44,723 bases of DNA from an uncultured Holdemanella sp. (lineage in GTDB: Bacteria > Bacillota_I > Bacilli_A > Erysipelotrichales > Erysipelotrichaceae). Where the stretch lies: assembly GCF_934772795.1 (NCBI RefSeq), contig NZ_CAKVMR010000011.1, positions 1 to 44,723 on the forward strand. Reading direction: 5' to 3'. Under the pieces are notes generated by a model, which ran no database searches, was not told the origin of the DNA, and saw nothing but the letters and a program-made list of their open reading frames with translations. Position 1 is the stretch's first letter; the number at the start of each line of letters is the position of its first letter. The position numbers were made by a program, and so were the translations under genes. Below, piece after piece: positions 7,329 to 16,073 of the stretch.

Positions 7329-9604
7329 TGTTGAGGAAGAAACTATTTCGGGATCTTTGGCATTATAAGGGTCAATTCTTTACCATCTTTTTAATGGTGT
7401 TTATTGGATTGTTGGCATTTAGTGGTATTCATGGCTATATGGATGGTATGGATGAAAGTGCTAGGGAGTATTATCAATCGTACAATTTACAGGATTTATG
7501 GATCACAAATACGAATGTTTCAGATTCAGATTTAGAAACATTAAAGTCTATGGATCATATAAGCGATGTAAATCGTGCATTGGTTTTGAATGCGAAATTA
7601 AAGGGATATAAAGATGTAACTTTAGAAACCAATGTCTTAGAAGAAAATACAATTTCTAAAATGTACGTTATCAAAGGGGAAAAATATGCATCGAATAAAA
7701 AAGGGGTGTGGTTCGATAGTTATTTGGCAGAGCATTTAAATATTCATGTGGGAGATACTTTAAAACTGGATATTTCTGGTCAAACTTTGAAATTAAAAGT
7801 AAAAGGTTTAGTGAATACACCGGATCATGTATATTTTGTGAAGGATTCAACAGAAATTTTTCCTACACATCAAAACTATGGCTTTATATATATGTCGGCT
7901 GATACTTTTCAAGATGCAATGCATGTGGATGTTACATATAATAAGGCTTATGTAGATGTAGATAATCAAAGTCATGTTTCATCAGTAAAAAAAGCGATTC
8001 AAAAGGATTTTAATTTTATTTCTGTAACAGATCGAGACACTTCATTTTCATATGCAGGTTACCAAGCGGAAGTAGAAGAAGGTCAAACTTATGCACCGGT
8101 ATTTACGGGATTATTCTTGATGATTGCGATTTTAAGTGTAATGAGCACAATGAATCGTTTTGTTCGCCAACAAAGAGTGCAGATTGGTACTTTAAAAGCA
8201 TTAGGATTTAAGAATCGAAAAATTTATATGCATTATATTGGTTTTGGCTTTATGACCAGCTTGATTGCGGCTGTTTTAGGTGTTGTGGTTGGATATCTAA
8301 CAATTGGGCAATTCTTTATCGATATGGAAGCGAGTTATTTTGAAATGCCAAATATACATACGGCTTTGTTGCCAGTTGTGATTTTAACGGCAATTTTGGT
8401 TGTGCTTATGATTTCTTTAGTCACATATCTTTCTTCTAGAAAGATTCTTAAGGAAACGGCAAGTGAGGCTTTGCGTCTAGAAGTGCCAAGGGTAAAGAAG
8501 AATAGTTTGGATTGGTCCGTAAAATTTAATAAATGTAAATTATCGACGAGATGGAATCTTCGCGATATAGCTCGAAATAAAGGAAGAAGTATTGCAGCAT
8601 GTGTTGGAATTATTGGATGTACAATGTTATTAGTATGTTCTTTTGGATTGTGGGATACGATTGAATCTTATATGGATTGGGAATATAAAGTAATCAACAC
8701 ATATAAGTATAAGATTTCTTTAAATAATGAATATACAGATGAGCAATATAATCATTTAACGGATTTGTATGGAGATGCCACAAGTAAAAGTGTTGCGATT
8801 GAATTTAAAAACCAAGGTAAAACAGAAACAAGATCGATGCTAGTGTTGGATGGAAAAGATAAATTAAATATCACAGATCATAATGAGAAGGTTATGTCTG
8901 TTCAATCAAATGGAATCTATTTAACAGAAAAACTAGCAGAGAAGTATGAGGTTCAAGTGGGAGATACAATTAAATGGCATTTGACTGGAGACTCTTCTTG
9001 GCATACAAGTAGGGTAGTAGGATTGAATCGGGATCCACAAACGCAGCAATTCACAATGTCAAAGAAATATTTTGAAAAGTTAGGATATACATATCGTCCA
9101 GATTCTATTTATACAAATGAAAAGGCAAAAAAAATAGATGGTGTTTCTAAAATCAGTAGTATTGAATCGATTCAAGAAGGTGTAGAAAGTATGCTTGAAG
9201 CGATGAAATCGATGATGGTCTTATTGATTGTATTTGCGGTTTTATTAGGTTGTGTCATCTTATATAATTTGGGTGTGTTATCTTTTACTGAAAAACAATA
9301 CCAATTTGCGACATTAAAAGTACTAGGCTTTAAGGATAAACAAATCAAGGAAATCTTTATCAAACAAAACACATGGATCATGTTGGTAGGAATGATTATT
9401 GGTTTGCCACTCGGTTATCAGATGTTGTCGTACATTTATACGAATGCCTTAAATGATACATATGATTTTCCAGCTGTAGTAGAATGGATTTCTTATGTAT
9501 ACGCAATCATAGGAACTGTTCTAGTTTCGTATGTGATGAATAAGTTGTTGGCAAGAAAAATCAAAACAATTGATATGGTTTCAAGTTTAAAGGCGAATGA
9601 ATAA
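7328..9604 (+). CDS. ABC transporter permease with two FtsX domains
   Basis: Membrane permease of 758 residues. Its layout is one N-terminal helix (about residues 15-36), a large extracellular MacB-PCD-like region, three helices (about 255-370), a second N-terminal-type helix (about 422-444), another extracellular region, and three final helices (about 630-740). This is two FtsX half-transporters in one chain, so a single protein could work with an ATPase dimer. The repeat is visible in TLKALGFKNRKI and TLKVLGFKDKQI, the FtsX coupling segments. The start at 7328 overlaps the ATPase stop by one base. Control is probably through the GTTAG/CTAAC operators. The likely role is export or resistance; the substrate is unknown. 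Confidence 0.9.
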   Translation: MLRKKLFRDLWHYKGQFFTIFLMVFIGLLAFSGIHGYMDGMDESAREYYQSYNLQDLWITNTNVSDSDLETLKSMDHISDVNRALVLNAKLKGYKDVTLETNVLEENTISKMYVIKGEKYASNKKGVWFDSYLAEHLNIHVGDTLKLDISGQTLKLKVKGLVNTPDHVYFVKDSTEIFPTHQNYGFIYMSADTFQDAMHVDVTYNKAYVDVDNQSHVSSVKKAIQKDFNFISVTDRDTSFSYAGYQAEVEEGQTYAPVFTGLFLMIAILSVMSTMNRFVRQQRVQIGTLKALGFKNRKIYMHYIGFGFMTSLIAAVLGVVVGYLTIGQFFIDMEASYFEMPNIHTALLPVVILTAILVVLMISLVTYLSSRKILKETASEALRLEVPRVKKNSLDWSVKFNKCKLSTRWNLRDIARNKGRSIAACVGIIGCTMLLVCSFGLWDTIESYMDWEYKVINTYKYKISLNNEYTDEQYNHLTDLYGDATSKSVAIEFKNQGKTETRSMLVLDGKDKLNITDHNEKVMSVQSNGIYLTEKLAEKYEVQVGDTIKWHLTGDSSWHTSRVVGLNRDPQTQQFTMSKKYFEKLGYTYRPDSIYTNEKAKKIDGVSKISSIESIQEGVESMLEAMKSMMVLLIVFAVLLGCVILYNLGVLSFTEKQYQFATLKVLGFKDKQIKEIFIKQNTWIMLVGMIIGLPLGYQMLSYIYTNALNDTYDFPAVVEWISYVYAIIGTVLVSYVMNKLLARKIKTIDMVSSLKANE

Positions 9605-9670
9605 TTCGACAGTTATTTATGATTATACCTTTAAATAAAGCATAAATCGAAAATAAAATGTTGTATGTAA

Positions 9671-9702
9671 AAAGAGGTTTCAAGCTAGAAATCTCTTTTT
9701 TT
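9671..9702 (+). terminator. Rho-independent terminator of the ABC operon
   Basis: AAAGAGGTTTC (9671-9681) pairs with GAAATCTCTTT (9688-9698), with one G-U pair and a 6-base loop, followed by a T run to 9702. Confidence 0.85.
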
Positions 9703-9742
9703 GATTGAATTTTTAATCTAAATATTATCTGTAATTTATAGT

Positions 9743-9841
9743 TGAGGTTGGAAAAAGTGTTGACTTTGACTAGTTTTAGGTCGGAAAAAATGTATGATTT
9801 TACTAAATTGAGACCAGAAAAAATGTAAAAGATCTTTATAT
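9743..9841. repeat. Three degenerate tandem copies of a 33-bp unit
   Basis: Units start at 9743, 9776 and 9809, exactly 33 bases apart. The shared core is TT(G/T)AG(G/A)YY(G/A)GAAAAA(A/G)TGT; the remainder drifts. There is no gene inside. The layout resembles transposase-binding arrays at the ends of IS21-like elements, but no transposase is adjacent, so this may be a solo end or relic. Confidence 0.55.
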
Positions 9842-9846
9842 AAAGT

Positions 9847-9884
9847 AAAAAAGCCTATATCTTCATAAAAGGTATAAGCTTTTT
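9847..9884 (-). terminator. Terminator of the ATP synthase operon
   Basis: AAAAAAGC (9847-9854) pairs with GCTTTTT (9878-9884), and an inner TATATC/GGTATA stem follows after one mismatch. Read on the minus strand it comes just after atpC and ends in a U run. Confidence 0.75.
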
Positions 9885-9897
9885 CTAGTAGTTACTA

Positions 9898-10308
9898 TTA
9901 ATTAATGTGTTTATCTTTAAATTGTAGACGAGCTAAGGCTCTTGCCATGCTGGCTTGTGACATATAATATTCACGAATGGATTGTTTTTGACGCATTCTT
10001 TCTTTGGCACGTTCTAATGATTCTTTGGCTCTTCTTGCATCTAATTCTTCTTGTGTTTCACATGTATCGACTAAGACTTCAGCTTGGTTGTTTGAAAAGA
10101 TCATGGATCCTAATCCACTAACAACTTCAATTTCAGAATGATCTTCTTTTCGGATTTTTAAAAGTCCAGGCGTAATCGCATAGATAGTTTTAGCATGGTG
10201 CGCAAGAAATTGTTTACTTCCATTGGGCGTATGTATCGTTAATACTTGTGCTTTACCGTTATAAAATACGTGATCACTGGCCATGATTTTTAGATCAAAA
10301 AGTTCCAT
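9898..10308 (-). CDS. atpC: ATP synthase F1 epsilon subunit
   Basis: Epsilon subunit of the central stalk, 136 residues: N-terminal beta-sandwich (FDLKIMASDHVFYNGKAQVL, with AHHAKTIYAITPGLLKI) and a C-terminal helical hairpin rich in Lys, Arg and Glu. It links rotation of the c-ring to F1 and can inhibit ATP hydrolysis. It is the last gene of the operon, two bases after atpD, followed by a terminator. The length and fold are normal. Confidence 0.93.
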   Translation of the reverse strand: MELFDLKIMASDHVFYNGKAQVLTIHTPNGSKQFLAHHAKTIYAITPGLLKIRKEDHSEIEVVSGLGSMIFSNNQAEVLVDTCETQEELDARRAKESLERAKERMRQKQSIREYYMSQASMARALARLQFKDKHIN

Positions 10309-10310
10309 AA

Positions 10311-11696
10311 TTATACTTCTTTCGCTTTTTCTTTGACTTCTTCAATAGTTCCTACATTGAAGAATGCACTTTCAGGATATGCATCCATTTCTCCATCTAA
10401 GATTGCCTTAAATCCTTTAATTGTGTCTTGTAGAGGAACATACTTTCCTGGAATCGAAGTGAATTGCTCAGCTACATGGAATGGTTGAGCCATAAAGTTA
10501 CGTAAACGACGGGCTCTAGCTACAACGGTTTTATCTTCATCGCTTAGTTCATCCATTCCTAGAATGGCAATAATATCTTGTAGTTCTTTGTATTTTTGAA
10601 GATATTGTAAAACACGTTGAGCTGTTTCATAGTGTTCTTCTCCTACAATATCGGGTTGAAGAATTCTTGAACTTGATTCAAGTGGATCTACAGCAGGATA
10701 AATACCTTGTTCAACAACTTTACGTGATAAGACGGTTGTCGCATCCAAATGTTCAAATGTTGTTGCGGGAGCAGGGTCAGTCAAATCATCCGCAGGAACG
10801 TATACAGCTTGTACACTTGTAACAGATCCATTTTTTGTGGAAGAAATTCGTTCTTGAAGTTGTCCCATTTCATTAGCTAGTGTAGGTTGATATCCAACAG
10901 CGGATGGCATACGTCCAAGTAAAGAAGAAACTTCAGATCCGGCTTGCACAAAACGGAAGATGTTGTCGATAAATAATAATACATCTTTATGTTCAACATC
11001 ACGGAAATATTCAGCCATTGTTAGTCCAGTTTCGGCAACGCGCATTCTGGCTCCGGGACTTTCGTTCATTTGTCCAAAAACTAGGGCTGTGTTCTTGATT
11101 ACACCAGATTCACTCATTTCTGTATATAAATCGTTTCCTTCACGGCTTCTTTCTCCAACACCTGTAAAGATGGAATATCCACCATGTTCACTGGCAATAT
11201 TTCGAATCAATTCTTGAATTAGTACGGTTTTTCCAACACCGGCACCACCAAATAATCCGATCTTTCCACCCTTGGCATAGGGAGCTAATAAGTCGATAAC
11301 TTTAATTCCTGTTTCAAGGACTTCTGTAACAGGAGATTGATCTTCAAATTTTGGTGGTTTTCTATGAATAGGCCAATATGTATCGGTATCAATAGCTTCT
11401 TTTCCATCAATGGTATCTCCTAAAACATTAAATAAACGACCTAAATTTTGTGTTCCAACGGGAATTTCAATGCCCATTCCTGTAGATAAGACGGGCATAT
11501 CTTTTTGTAGTCCTTCGCTAGGCGACAACATGATACAACGAACGGTATCGATTCCTATGTGTTGCATAACTTCCATTACAACTTTTTTGCCGTGATTATC
11601 AACCTGCAAAGCGGTCTGAATGTATGGAAGTGGCATTTCATCAAAATGTACGTCTACAACAGGGCCCATAACTTGTGTGATTTTTCCTATTTGCAT
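10311..11696 (-). CDS. atpD: ATP synthase F1 beta subunit
   Basis: Catalytic beta subunit of F1, 461 residues. The P-loop GGAGVGKTVLIQEL, the VGERSREGNDLY segment carrying the catalytic Glu, and the Walker B-type DVLLFIDNIFRF are all intact, as is the DELSDEDK region that contacts gamma (DELSEED in most species). It overlaps the end of atpG by ten bases. There is nothing unusual in its length or motifs, which contrasts with the altered alpha subunit upstream. Confidence 0.97.
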   Translation of the reverse strand: MQIGKITQVMGPVVDVHFDEMPLPYIQTALQVDNHGKKVVMEVMQHIGIDTVRCIMLSPSEGLQKDMPVLSTGMGIEIPVGTQNLGRLFNVLGDTIDGKEAIDTDTYWPIHRKPPKFEDQSPVTEVLETGIKVIDLLAPYAKGGKIGLFGGAGVGKTVLIQELIRNIASEHGGYSIFTGVGERSREGNDLYTEMSESGVIKNTALVFGQMNESPGARMRVAETGLTMAEYFRDVEHKDVLLFIDNIFRFVQAGSEVSSLLGRMPSAVGYQPTLANEMGQLQERISSTKNGSVTSVQAVYVPADDLTDPAPATTFEHLDATTVLSRKVVEQGIYPAVDPLESSSRILQPDIVGEEHYETAQRVLQYLQKYKELQDIIAILGMDELSDEDKTVVARARRLRNFMAQPFHVAEQFTSIPGKYVPLQDTIKGFKAILDGEMDAYPESAFFNVGTIEEVKEKAKEV

Positions 11697-12607
11697 GTAG
11701 ATTGACTCCTTTTCTTTTTTTGTAGTTGTTGCCTTCTAGCTTTGGCACCAGCTGCAACTTCTGTTATTTCTTGTGTGATTTTTGCTTGTCTTTGACGATT
11801 GTATTGTAAAGATAAACTATTTAATAATTCTTCACCATTTTTATTGGCTGAATCCATTGCTTGCATACGCGCAAAGTTTTCGGATGCATAAGATTCAACA
11901 AGGGCACTATAAATAAATCCGGATAAATAATCAGGGATGACAATATTTAATAGTTCGGCTGGACTTGGTTCTAGCTGAATGGAATGAATGGTTTGTCCTC
12001 CAACTTCAACTTCATGATTCAAACGATACAAAGGAAGTAACTGCTCAACATCGACCGTAAATTGATTATGCTGATCCATACGTGTATAGATAATTAATAC
12101 TTCATCAATCTTTTTTTCAGCATAAAGTTCAAGCATCTTACTCGAAATGGATCTTGCACGACTCAAAGTTGGATTTTGCGCTGTATATAGAAAACTTTCT
12201 TCAACCGGAATATGTCGTCTTAAAAAGTATTGTCTTCCAACCTCTCCAATCATATAGAGCTTGTAATTTGGATGTGCCTTAATGATTTGCTCAGTTAGTT
12301 TTAAGACATTCAAATTGTAGGCACCAGCTAACCCCTTATCTCCAGTAACACATATAATAGCCTTATTTTGATGATCTTCATCAATGTATTCACGATTATC
12401 TAAATAAGGATGTTCAAAGTGATCTGGAAGATTTTGAAGAATTGTCAAAATTTGCTTCCTTAATGAGTAGAAATAAGGATCGGTATTCGCTGCCTTTTGT
12501 TTGGCCGTATTCATTTTTGTGGAAGAAATCATATACATGGCTTTTGTGATCTTCATAGTCGATTGAATACCATTCATTCGATCTTTAATTTCTCGAATTT
12601 GTGACAT
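11687..12607 (-). CDS. atpG: ATP synthase F1 gamma subunit
   Basis: Central rotor shaft subunit, 306 residues, beginning SQIREIKDRMNGIQSTMKIT and ending in the long C-terminal coiled-coil helix (ENFARMQAMDSANKNGEELLNSL region) that lies inside the alpha3-beta3 ring. VTGDKGLAGAYN in the Rossmann-like domain is typical. Its start overlaps the stop of the alpha gene by one base. It is slightly longer than average because of a basic C-terminal tail. Confidence 0.96.
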   Translation of the reverse strand: MSQIREIKDRMNGIQSTMKITKAMYMISSTKMNTAKQKAANTDPYFYSLRKQILTILQNLPDHFEHPYLDNREYIDEDHQNKAIICVTGDKGLAGAYNLNVLKLTEQIIKAHPNYKLYMIGEVGRQYFLRRHIPVEESFLYTAQNPTLSRARSISSKMLELYAEKKIDEVLIIYTRMDQHNQFTVDVEQLLPLYRLNHEVEVGGQTIHSIQLEPSPAELLNIVIPDYLSGFIYSALVESYASENFARMQAMDSANKNGEELLNSLSLQYNRQRQAKITQEITEVAAGAKARRQQLQKKKRSQSTCK

Positions 12608-14349
12608 TATTCTTGTCCTCTGTATTGTTTGGCTAATGTAATGATTCTTGTCTTTAAATTGTCATCCAGTTTTTTAGTTGTGTTGATTTCTCGGCTGATT
12701 TCACTATGATTTTCATTAAACCAATCGAGTAATTTTGTTTCTTCTTTTTTGACTTGTTTTGAATCCAAATCATCTAGAATTCCTGCATCTGCAACGACAA
12801 GTACAATAACCATGTCTGCATGTGACATAGGATGGTTTAATGGTTGCTTCAAAAGCTCCATAAGCACTTGTCCATGTTGAAGTTGTCGTTTTGTTGCATC
12901 GTCTAAATCTGAGGCAAATTGTGTAAACTCCTTCATTTCACGGTATTGTGCTAAGTTGATACGTAATGAACCAGACGCTTTTTTCATGGCTTTGGTTTGA
13001 GCGGCTCCACCAACACGGCTAACAGACAATCCAACATTAACGGCAGGTCTTTGCCCTTCAAAGAATAAATCACTTTCCAAGAAGATTTGACCATCTGTAA
13101 TTGAAATGACATTGGTTGGAATATATGCACTTACATCTCCGTCTTGGGTTTCGATGATTGGAAGAGCTGTAATGGATCCTCCTGAATTTAATCTAGAAGA
13201 ACGTTCTAGTAGTCTAGAATGTAAATAGAATACATCGCCTGGATAGGCTTCACGTCCTGGAGATCTTCCTAGTAGTAAAGAAATTGTACGGTAGGCGACG
13301 GCATGCTTGCTTAAATCATCATAGACAATCAGTACGTCCTTGCCTTGATGCATAAAATATTCAGCTAGAGAAGTCGCAGAATAAGGGGCGATATATTGTA
13401 GACTGGCAGAATCTGCAGCTGTAGAGTTTACAATTACTGTATAGTCCATCGCATCATTCTTCTTTAATGTATTAACTAGGTTGGCAACAGTACTTGCTTT
13501 TTGGGCAATAGACACATAAATACAAATGCAATCTTTTCCTTTTTGATTTAGTATAGTATCTAATGCGATTGAAGTTTTACCTGTTTGACGATCACCAATG
13601 ATCAATTCACGCTGTCCTCTTCCAATTGGAAACATAGAGTCAATGGATAGAATGCCTGTTTCCATAGGGGTTGTGACAGGTTTACGGTCAATAATGCTTG
13701 GAGCTGGTTCTTCTACAGGACGCATTTCAGTGGCTTCAATAGGGCCAAGACCATCAATTGGGTTTCCAAGTGGGTCTACGACACGTCCTAAAAAATCTGC
13801 ACTTACTGGCATACCAGCTTGTTTTTTTGTTCGAGATACTTTTGTACCTTGACCAATAGTACCTTCTGTATCAAATAAAATAACACCAATGTTTTCTGTT
13901 GTGATATCAAGGACCATTCCTTTTGTACCATTTTCAAATACAACAACTTCTCCATACATCGCATGATCCAGTCCAGAAATGGTTGCGATACCATCTCCAA
14001 TTGTTTCGACATAGCCAACTTCATTTTCTTGGGAAGTGGCTTCAAATTGTTCGATTGCCTCTTTTAAGATGGACATAAGTGTTCCATCCTTTTTCATTTG
14101 AATGGCTTTATCCCTGGCAGCTTGAATTTGTTCTTGAAGCTGTTGTTGACGAGAACGCGTAGACCAATCGTATTCATCGTTGTTTGCACTTAGAATAAAG
14201 CCGCCACGTACACTTGGATCAATTGAGATATTTAGTGTTATGTTTTTGGCTTGGTATTTATTTTTAAGGAATGTCTTTATTTTTTCTTCTTGCGCTGCAC
14301 TAGGTCTTGTTACACAGCGTAAGTTTGCATTTAAATTTTCGTTGTTCAT
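12607..14349 (-). CDS. atpA: ATP synthase alpha subunit fused to delta C-terminal domain
   Basis: 580 residues, against about 500-510 for a normal alpha subunit. Residues from about 90 onward are a standard alpha: ILKEAIEQFEA start helix, VGYVETIGDGIATISGL, P-loop GDRQTGKTSIA, and the arginine-finger segment SVSRVGGAAQTKAMKK. Residues 1 to about 78 match the C-terminal domain of the delta (OSCP) subunit: SAAQEEKIKTFLKNKYQAK, ISIDPSVRGGFIL with the delta hallmark Asp-Pro-Ser...Gly-Gly, then YDWSTRSRQQQLQEQ. The ATG follows the atpF stop directly (TAAATG) and has AAAGGAA upstream, so no separate delta gene fits between. The six-helix N-terminal delta domain is absent from the operon. No frameshift is seen, so the fusion looks functional. 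Confidence 0.9.
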   Translation of the reverse strand: MNNENLNANLRCVTRPSAAQEEKIKTFLKNKYQAKNITLNISIDPSVRGGFILSANNDEYDWSTRSRQQQLQEQIQAARDKAIQMKKDGTLMSILKEAIEQFEATSQENEVGYVETIGDGIATISGLDHAMYGEVVVFENGTKGMVLDITTENIGVILFDTEGTIGQGTKVSRTKKQAGMPVSADFLGRVVDPLGNPIDGLGPIEATEMRPVEEPAPSIIDRKPVTTPMETGILSIDSMFPIGRGQRELIIGDRQTGKTSIALDTILNQKGKDCICIYVSIAQKASTVANLVNTLKKNDAMDYTVIVNSTAADSASLQYIAPYSATSLAEYFMHQGKDVLIVYDDLSKHAVAYRTISLLLGRSPGREAYPGDVFYLHSRLLERSSRLNSGGSITALPIIETQDGDVSAYIPTNVISITDGQIFLESDLFFEGQRPAVNVGLSVSRVGGAAQTKAMKKASGSLRINLAQYREMKEFTQFASDLDDATKRQLQHGQVLMELLKQPLNHPMSHADMVIVLVVADAGILDDLDSKQVKKEETKLLDWFNENHSEISREINTTKKLDDNLKTRIITLAKQYRGQE

Positions 14350-14814
14350 TTATTTCATTTCCTTTAAAAAATCATCATATAGCTTTTCATCGCTCTTTGT
14401 GTTTGTGATTTTATCAGCCGCCTTATTGATTAAATCGGCAATTTCAGATTTAGCTTTTGCCTTTTCTTCATTTGCGGCTTCAATCGTTTTGATACGTGCT
14501 TGTTCAATCATTTCATCGGATTTTTTTGTTGCATTCGCAATAATTTGTTCGTATTCAAGACTTGCTTTTTCTTTCGCATCCGCTAGCATGCCATCACAAA
14601 TTGTCTGCATATTTTCAAGTTGTTGATTAGCTTTGTTTTTGGATTCAAGAGCTTCTTGCTTCTGTTGATTTGCCAAGGCAAAATCCGATTCTATTTCTTG
14701 TTTTCTTTTTTCAAGAATGTCATGTACTGGCTGAAATAGAAAATGCTTCATCAGTGCATATAAAATAAGTAGATTGATGATTGTCCAAAGAATATTGGAA
14801 TCAATTCTTAACAT
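14350..14814 (-). CDS. atpF: ATP synthase Fo b subunit
   Basis: Peripheral-stalk subunit of 154 residues: one N-terminal membrane helix (LWTIINLLILYALMKHFLF) and then a long charged helix with Ala/Glu/Lys heptads that dimerises and reaches up to F1. The length is normal for a single b subunit. Its C-terminus normally binds the C-terminal domain of delta, which here is joined to alpha. It sits 12 bases after atpE and abuts the fusion gene. Confidence 0.93.
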   Translation of the reverse strand: MLRIDSNILWTIINLLILYALMKHFLFQPVHDILEKRKQEIESDFALANQQKQEALESKNKANQQLENMQTICDGMLADAKEKASLEYEQIIANATKKSDEMIEQARIKTIEAANEEKAKAKSEIADLINKAADKITNTKSDEKLYDDFLKEMK

Positions 14815-14826
14815 AGATTATCCCAC

Positions 14827-15048
14827 CTATTTCACCATTAAGATGATTAAGATACCTAATACAAATCCGTAGATGGCTGTTGCTTCGGCTAGTGCGGCAC
14901 CAATTAATAAGGTACTACGAATTTTTCCATCAGCTTCTGGTTGTTGGGCAATAGCTTTTACGGCACTGCTTGTCGCAAAACCAATACCTAATCCTCCACC
15001 AATAACGGCAAGTGCTGCCATTCCAACTCCGATTGCTGTTAAACTCAT
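14827..15048 (-). CDS. atpE: ATP synthase Fo c subunit, proton-type
   Basis: Rotor-ring subunit of 73 residues with two membrane helices joined by the polar loop AQQPE. The ion-carrying carboxylate is Glu55 in GAALAEATAIYGFV. Sodium-type c subunits carry Gln in helix 1 and Ser/Thr right after the Glu; here those positions are Ile22 and Ala56, so proton coupling is the better reading. That is inference from motif comparison. Confidence 0.95.
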   Translation of the reverse strand: MSLTAIGVGMAALAVIGGGLGIGFATSSAVKAIAQQPEADGKIRSTLLIGAALAEATAIYGFVLGILIILMVK

Positions 15049-15065
15049 TTTTATTTCCTCCTAAT

Positions 15066-15749
15066 TTATTCTGTTTCTGTCGCTTCTGCGATAAATAATG
15101 ATGTTAAAAATACAAATACATAAGCTTGAATGAATCCATCAAAGAAATCAAAGTACAAGCTAAATACAGTAGGTATAAAGACGGGAACAATCATCTTGAT
15201 CATTTCCATAATAACGAAGGCACCAATGACATTACCAAATAGACGCATGCATAAAGATAAAGGGCGTGTAAACACTTCAAGAATGTTGATTGGTGTAACC
15301 ACGGCAACCGGTTGTGTAAAACTTTTTATCCAACCCCTCATTCCTTTTGCGCGTATTCCACTGACTTCAATTAATATAATGCTCATAAGTGCTAATGCGA
15401 TTGTGACATTCATATCTTTAGTTGGTGGCTTCATACCGAATATACCAATAATATTCGCAAGTCCTATATATAATAGGATGGTTGAAATATATGTGCTGTA
15501 TTCTTTGGCGTTTTCTCCAAGCATGGAAATTGTGAATTTGTCTAACCACAATACAATGCTTTCGGCTACAATTTGTTTTTTTCCTGGATCATGAACTTTT
15601 AATCCATGTGTAAGCCATGCAGAAAGTAAGACAAGTATAGCCATAACAACCCATGTAATGACAACCGATTCACTAATCGCAAAGGGACCAATAGTAAATG
15701 CCGTATTGACATTTAACTGATCGAGTAGTTCTTTCGTGAACTCTTCCAT
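15066..15749 (-). CDS. atpB: ATP synthase Fo a subunit
   Basis: Stator channel subunit, 227 residues, with about six membrane helices. The essential Arg is in FTRPLSLCMRLFGNVIGAFV and the C-terminal helices (YVFVFLTSLFIAEATE) are typical. AAAGGAGG six bases upstream fixes the start at 15749; a reading from 15794 adds a stretch with no support. It is the first gene of the operon, order a-c-b-(delta)alpha-gamma-beta-epsilon. No atpI is present upstream. Confidence 0.95.
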   Translation of the reverse strand: MEEFTKELLDQLNVNTAFTIGPFAISESVVITWVVMAILVLLSAWLTHGLKVHDPGKKQIVAESIVLWLDKFTISMLGENAKEYSTYISTILLYIGLANIIGIFGMKPPTKDMNVTIALALMSIILIEVSGIRAKGMRGWIKSFTQPVAVVTPINILEVFTRPLSLCMRLFGNVIGAFVIMEMIKMIVPVFIPTVFSLYFDFFDGFIQAYVFVFLTSLFIAEATETE

Positions 15750-16043
15750 AGCTCCTCCTTTCAAACAACAAAAAAACGATTGGAAATAATTCATGAATTA
15801 AGACACAATTCGCTTTTTTATAAGAATGTATTTTAGTTCTCGAGTTTTCAGATTTCAAGTGTTTTTATCAATGTAAACGTTATCTGTTTTGTATGACAAT
15901 ATTTTTATATGTTGTGTACATATGGTACATATGTCTGAATTACATAAGGTATTCAAATTTGTAAGAAAAGAAGTGGTATGGATAACTTTTTGGATATTTG
16001 ATTTCATTGAACAAAATGGTCCAAACCGGAAAAAATATGCAAT
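15750..16043. other. Intergenic region upstream of the ATP synthase operon
   Basis: About 290 bases without a supportable gene. A plausible minus-strand promoter has -35 TTGTCA (15899 to 15894) and -10 TTACAT (15876 to 15871), 17 bases apart. A pair of ACATATG copies around 15917-15933 forms a weak symmetric element. Short open frames here look like chance. Confidence 0.4.
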
Positions 16044-16073
16044 GAAAAAAAGGAAGAGTCGAATCTTCCTTTT
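16044..16073 (-). terminator. Terminator of the metal-sensor gene
   Basis: AAAAGGAAGA (16048-16057) pairs with TCTTCCTTTT (16064-16073) around a 6-base loop. Read on the minus strand it starts at the stop codon of the repressor gene and ends in a U run. Confidence 0.8.

Larger units (their letters stand above)
6299..9648. repeat. 20-bp inverted repeat flanking the ABC transporter (19/20)
   Basis: GATTTATGCTTTATATAAAG at 6299-6318 and the reverse complement of 9629-9648 differ at one base only. The two copies enclose the possible small RNA, the promoter and both ABC genes. A 12-base direct repeat AATGTTGTATGT occurs just inside the left arm (6335-6346) and just outside the right arm (9657-9668). 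The feature spans the enclosed region; only the ends are repeats. Confidence 0.55.

Noticed and set aside
9743..9841. 33-bp repeats as a CRISPR array
   Set aside because: Period of 33 leaves no spacer of normal length, copies are degenerate, and no cas genes are present. The same holds for 19740-19838.
13803..14045. Alternative-frame protein inside the alpha subunit gene
   Set aside because: Lies wholly within a strongly conserved coding sequence and has no motif.
14300..14360. Hidden separate atpH gene
   Set aside because: The atpF stop and the alpha ATG are adjacent, and no other frame nearby shows the delta N-terminal domain.
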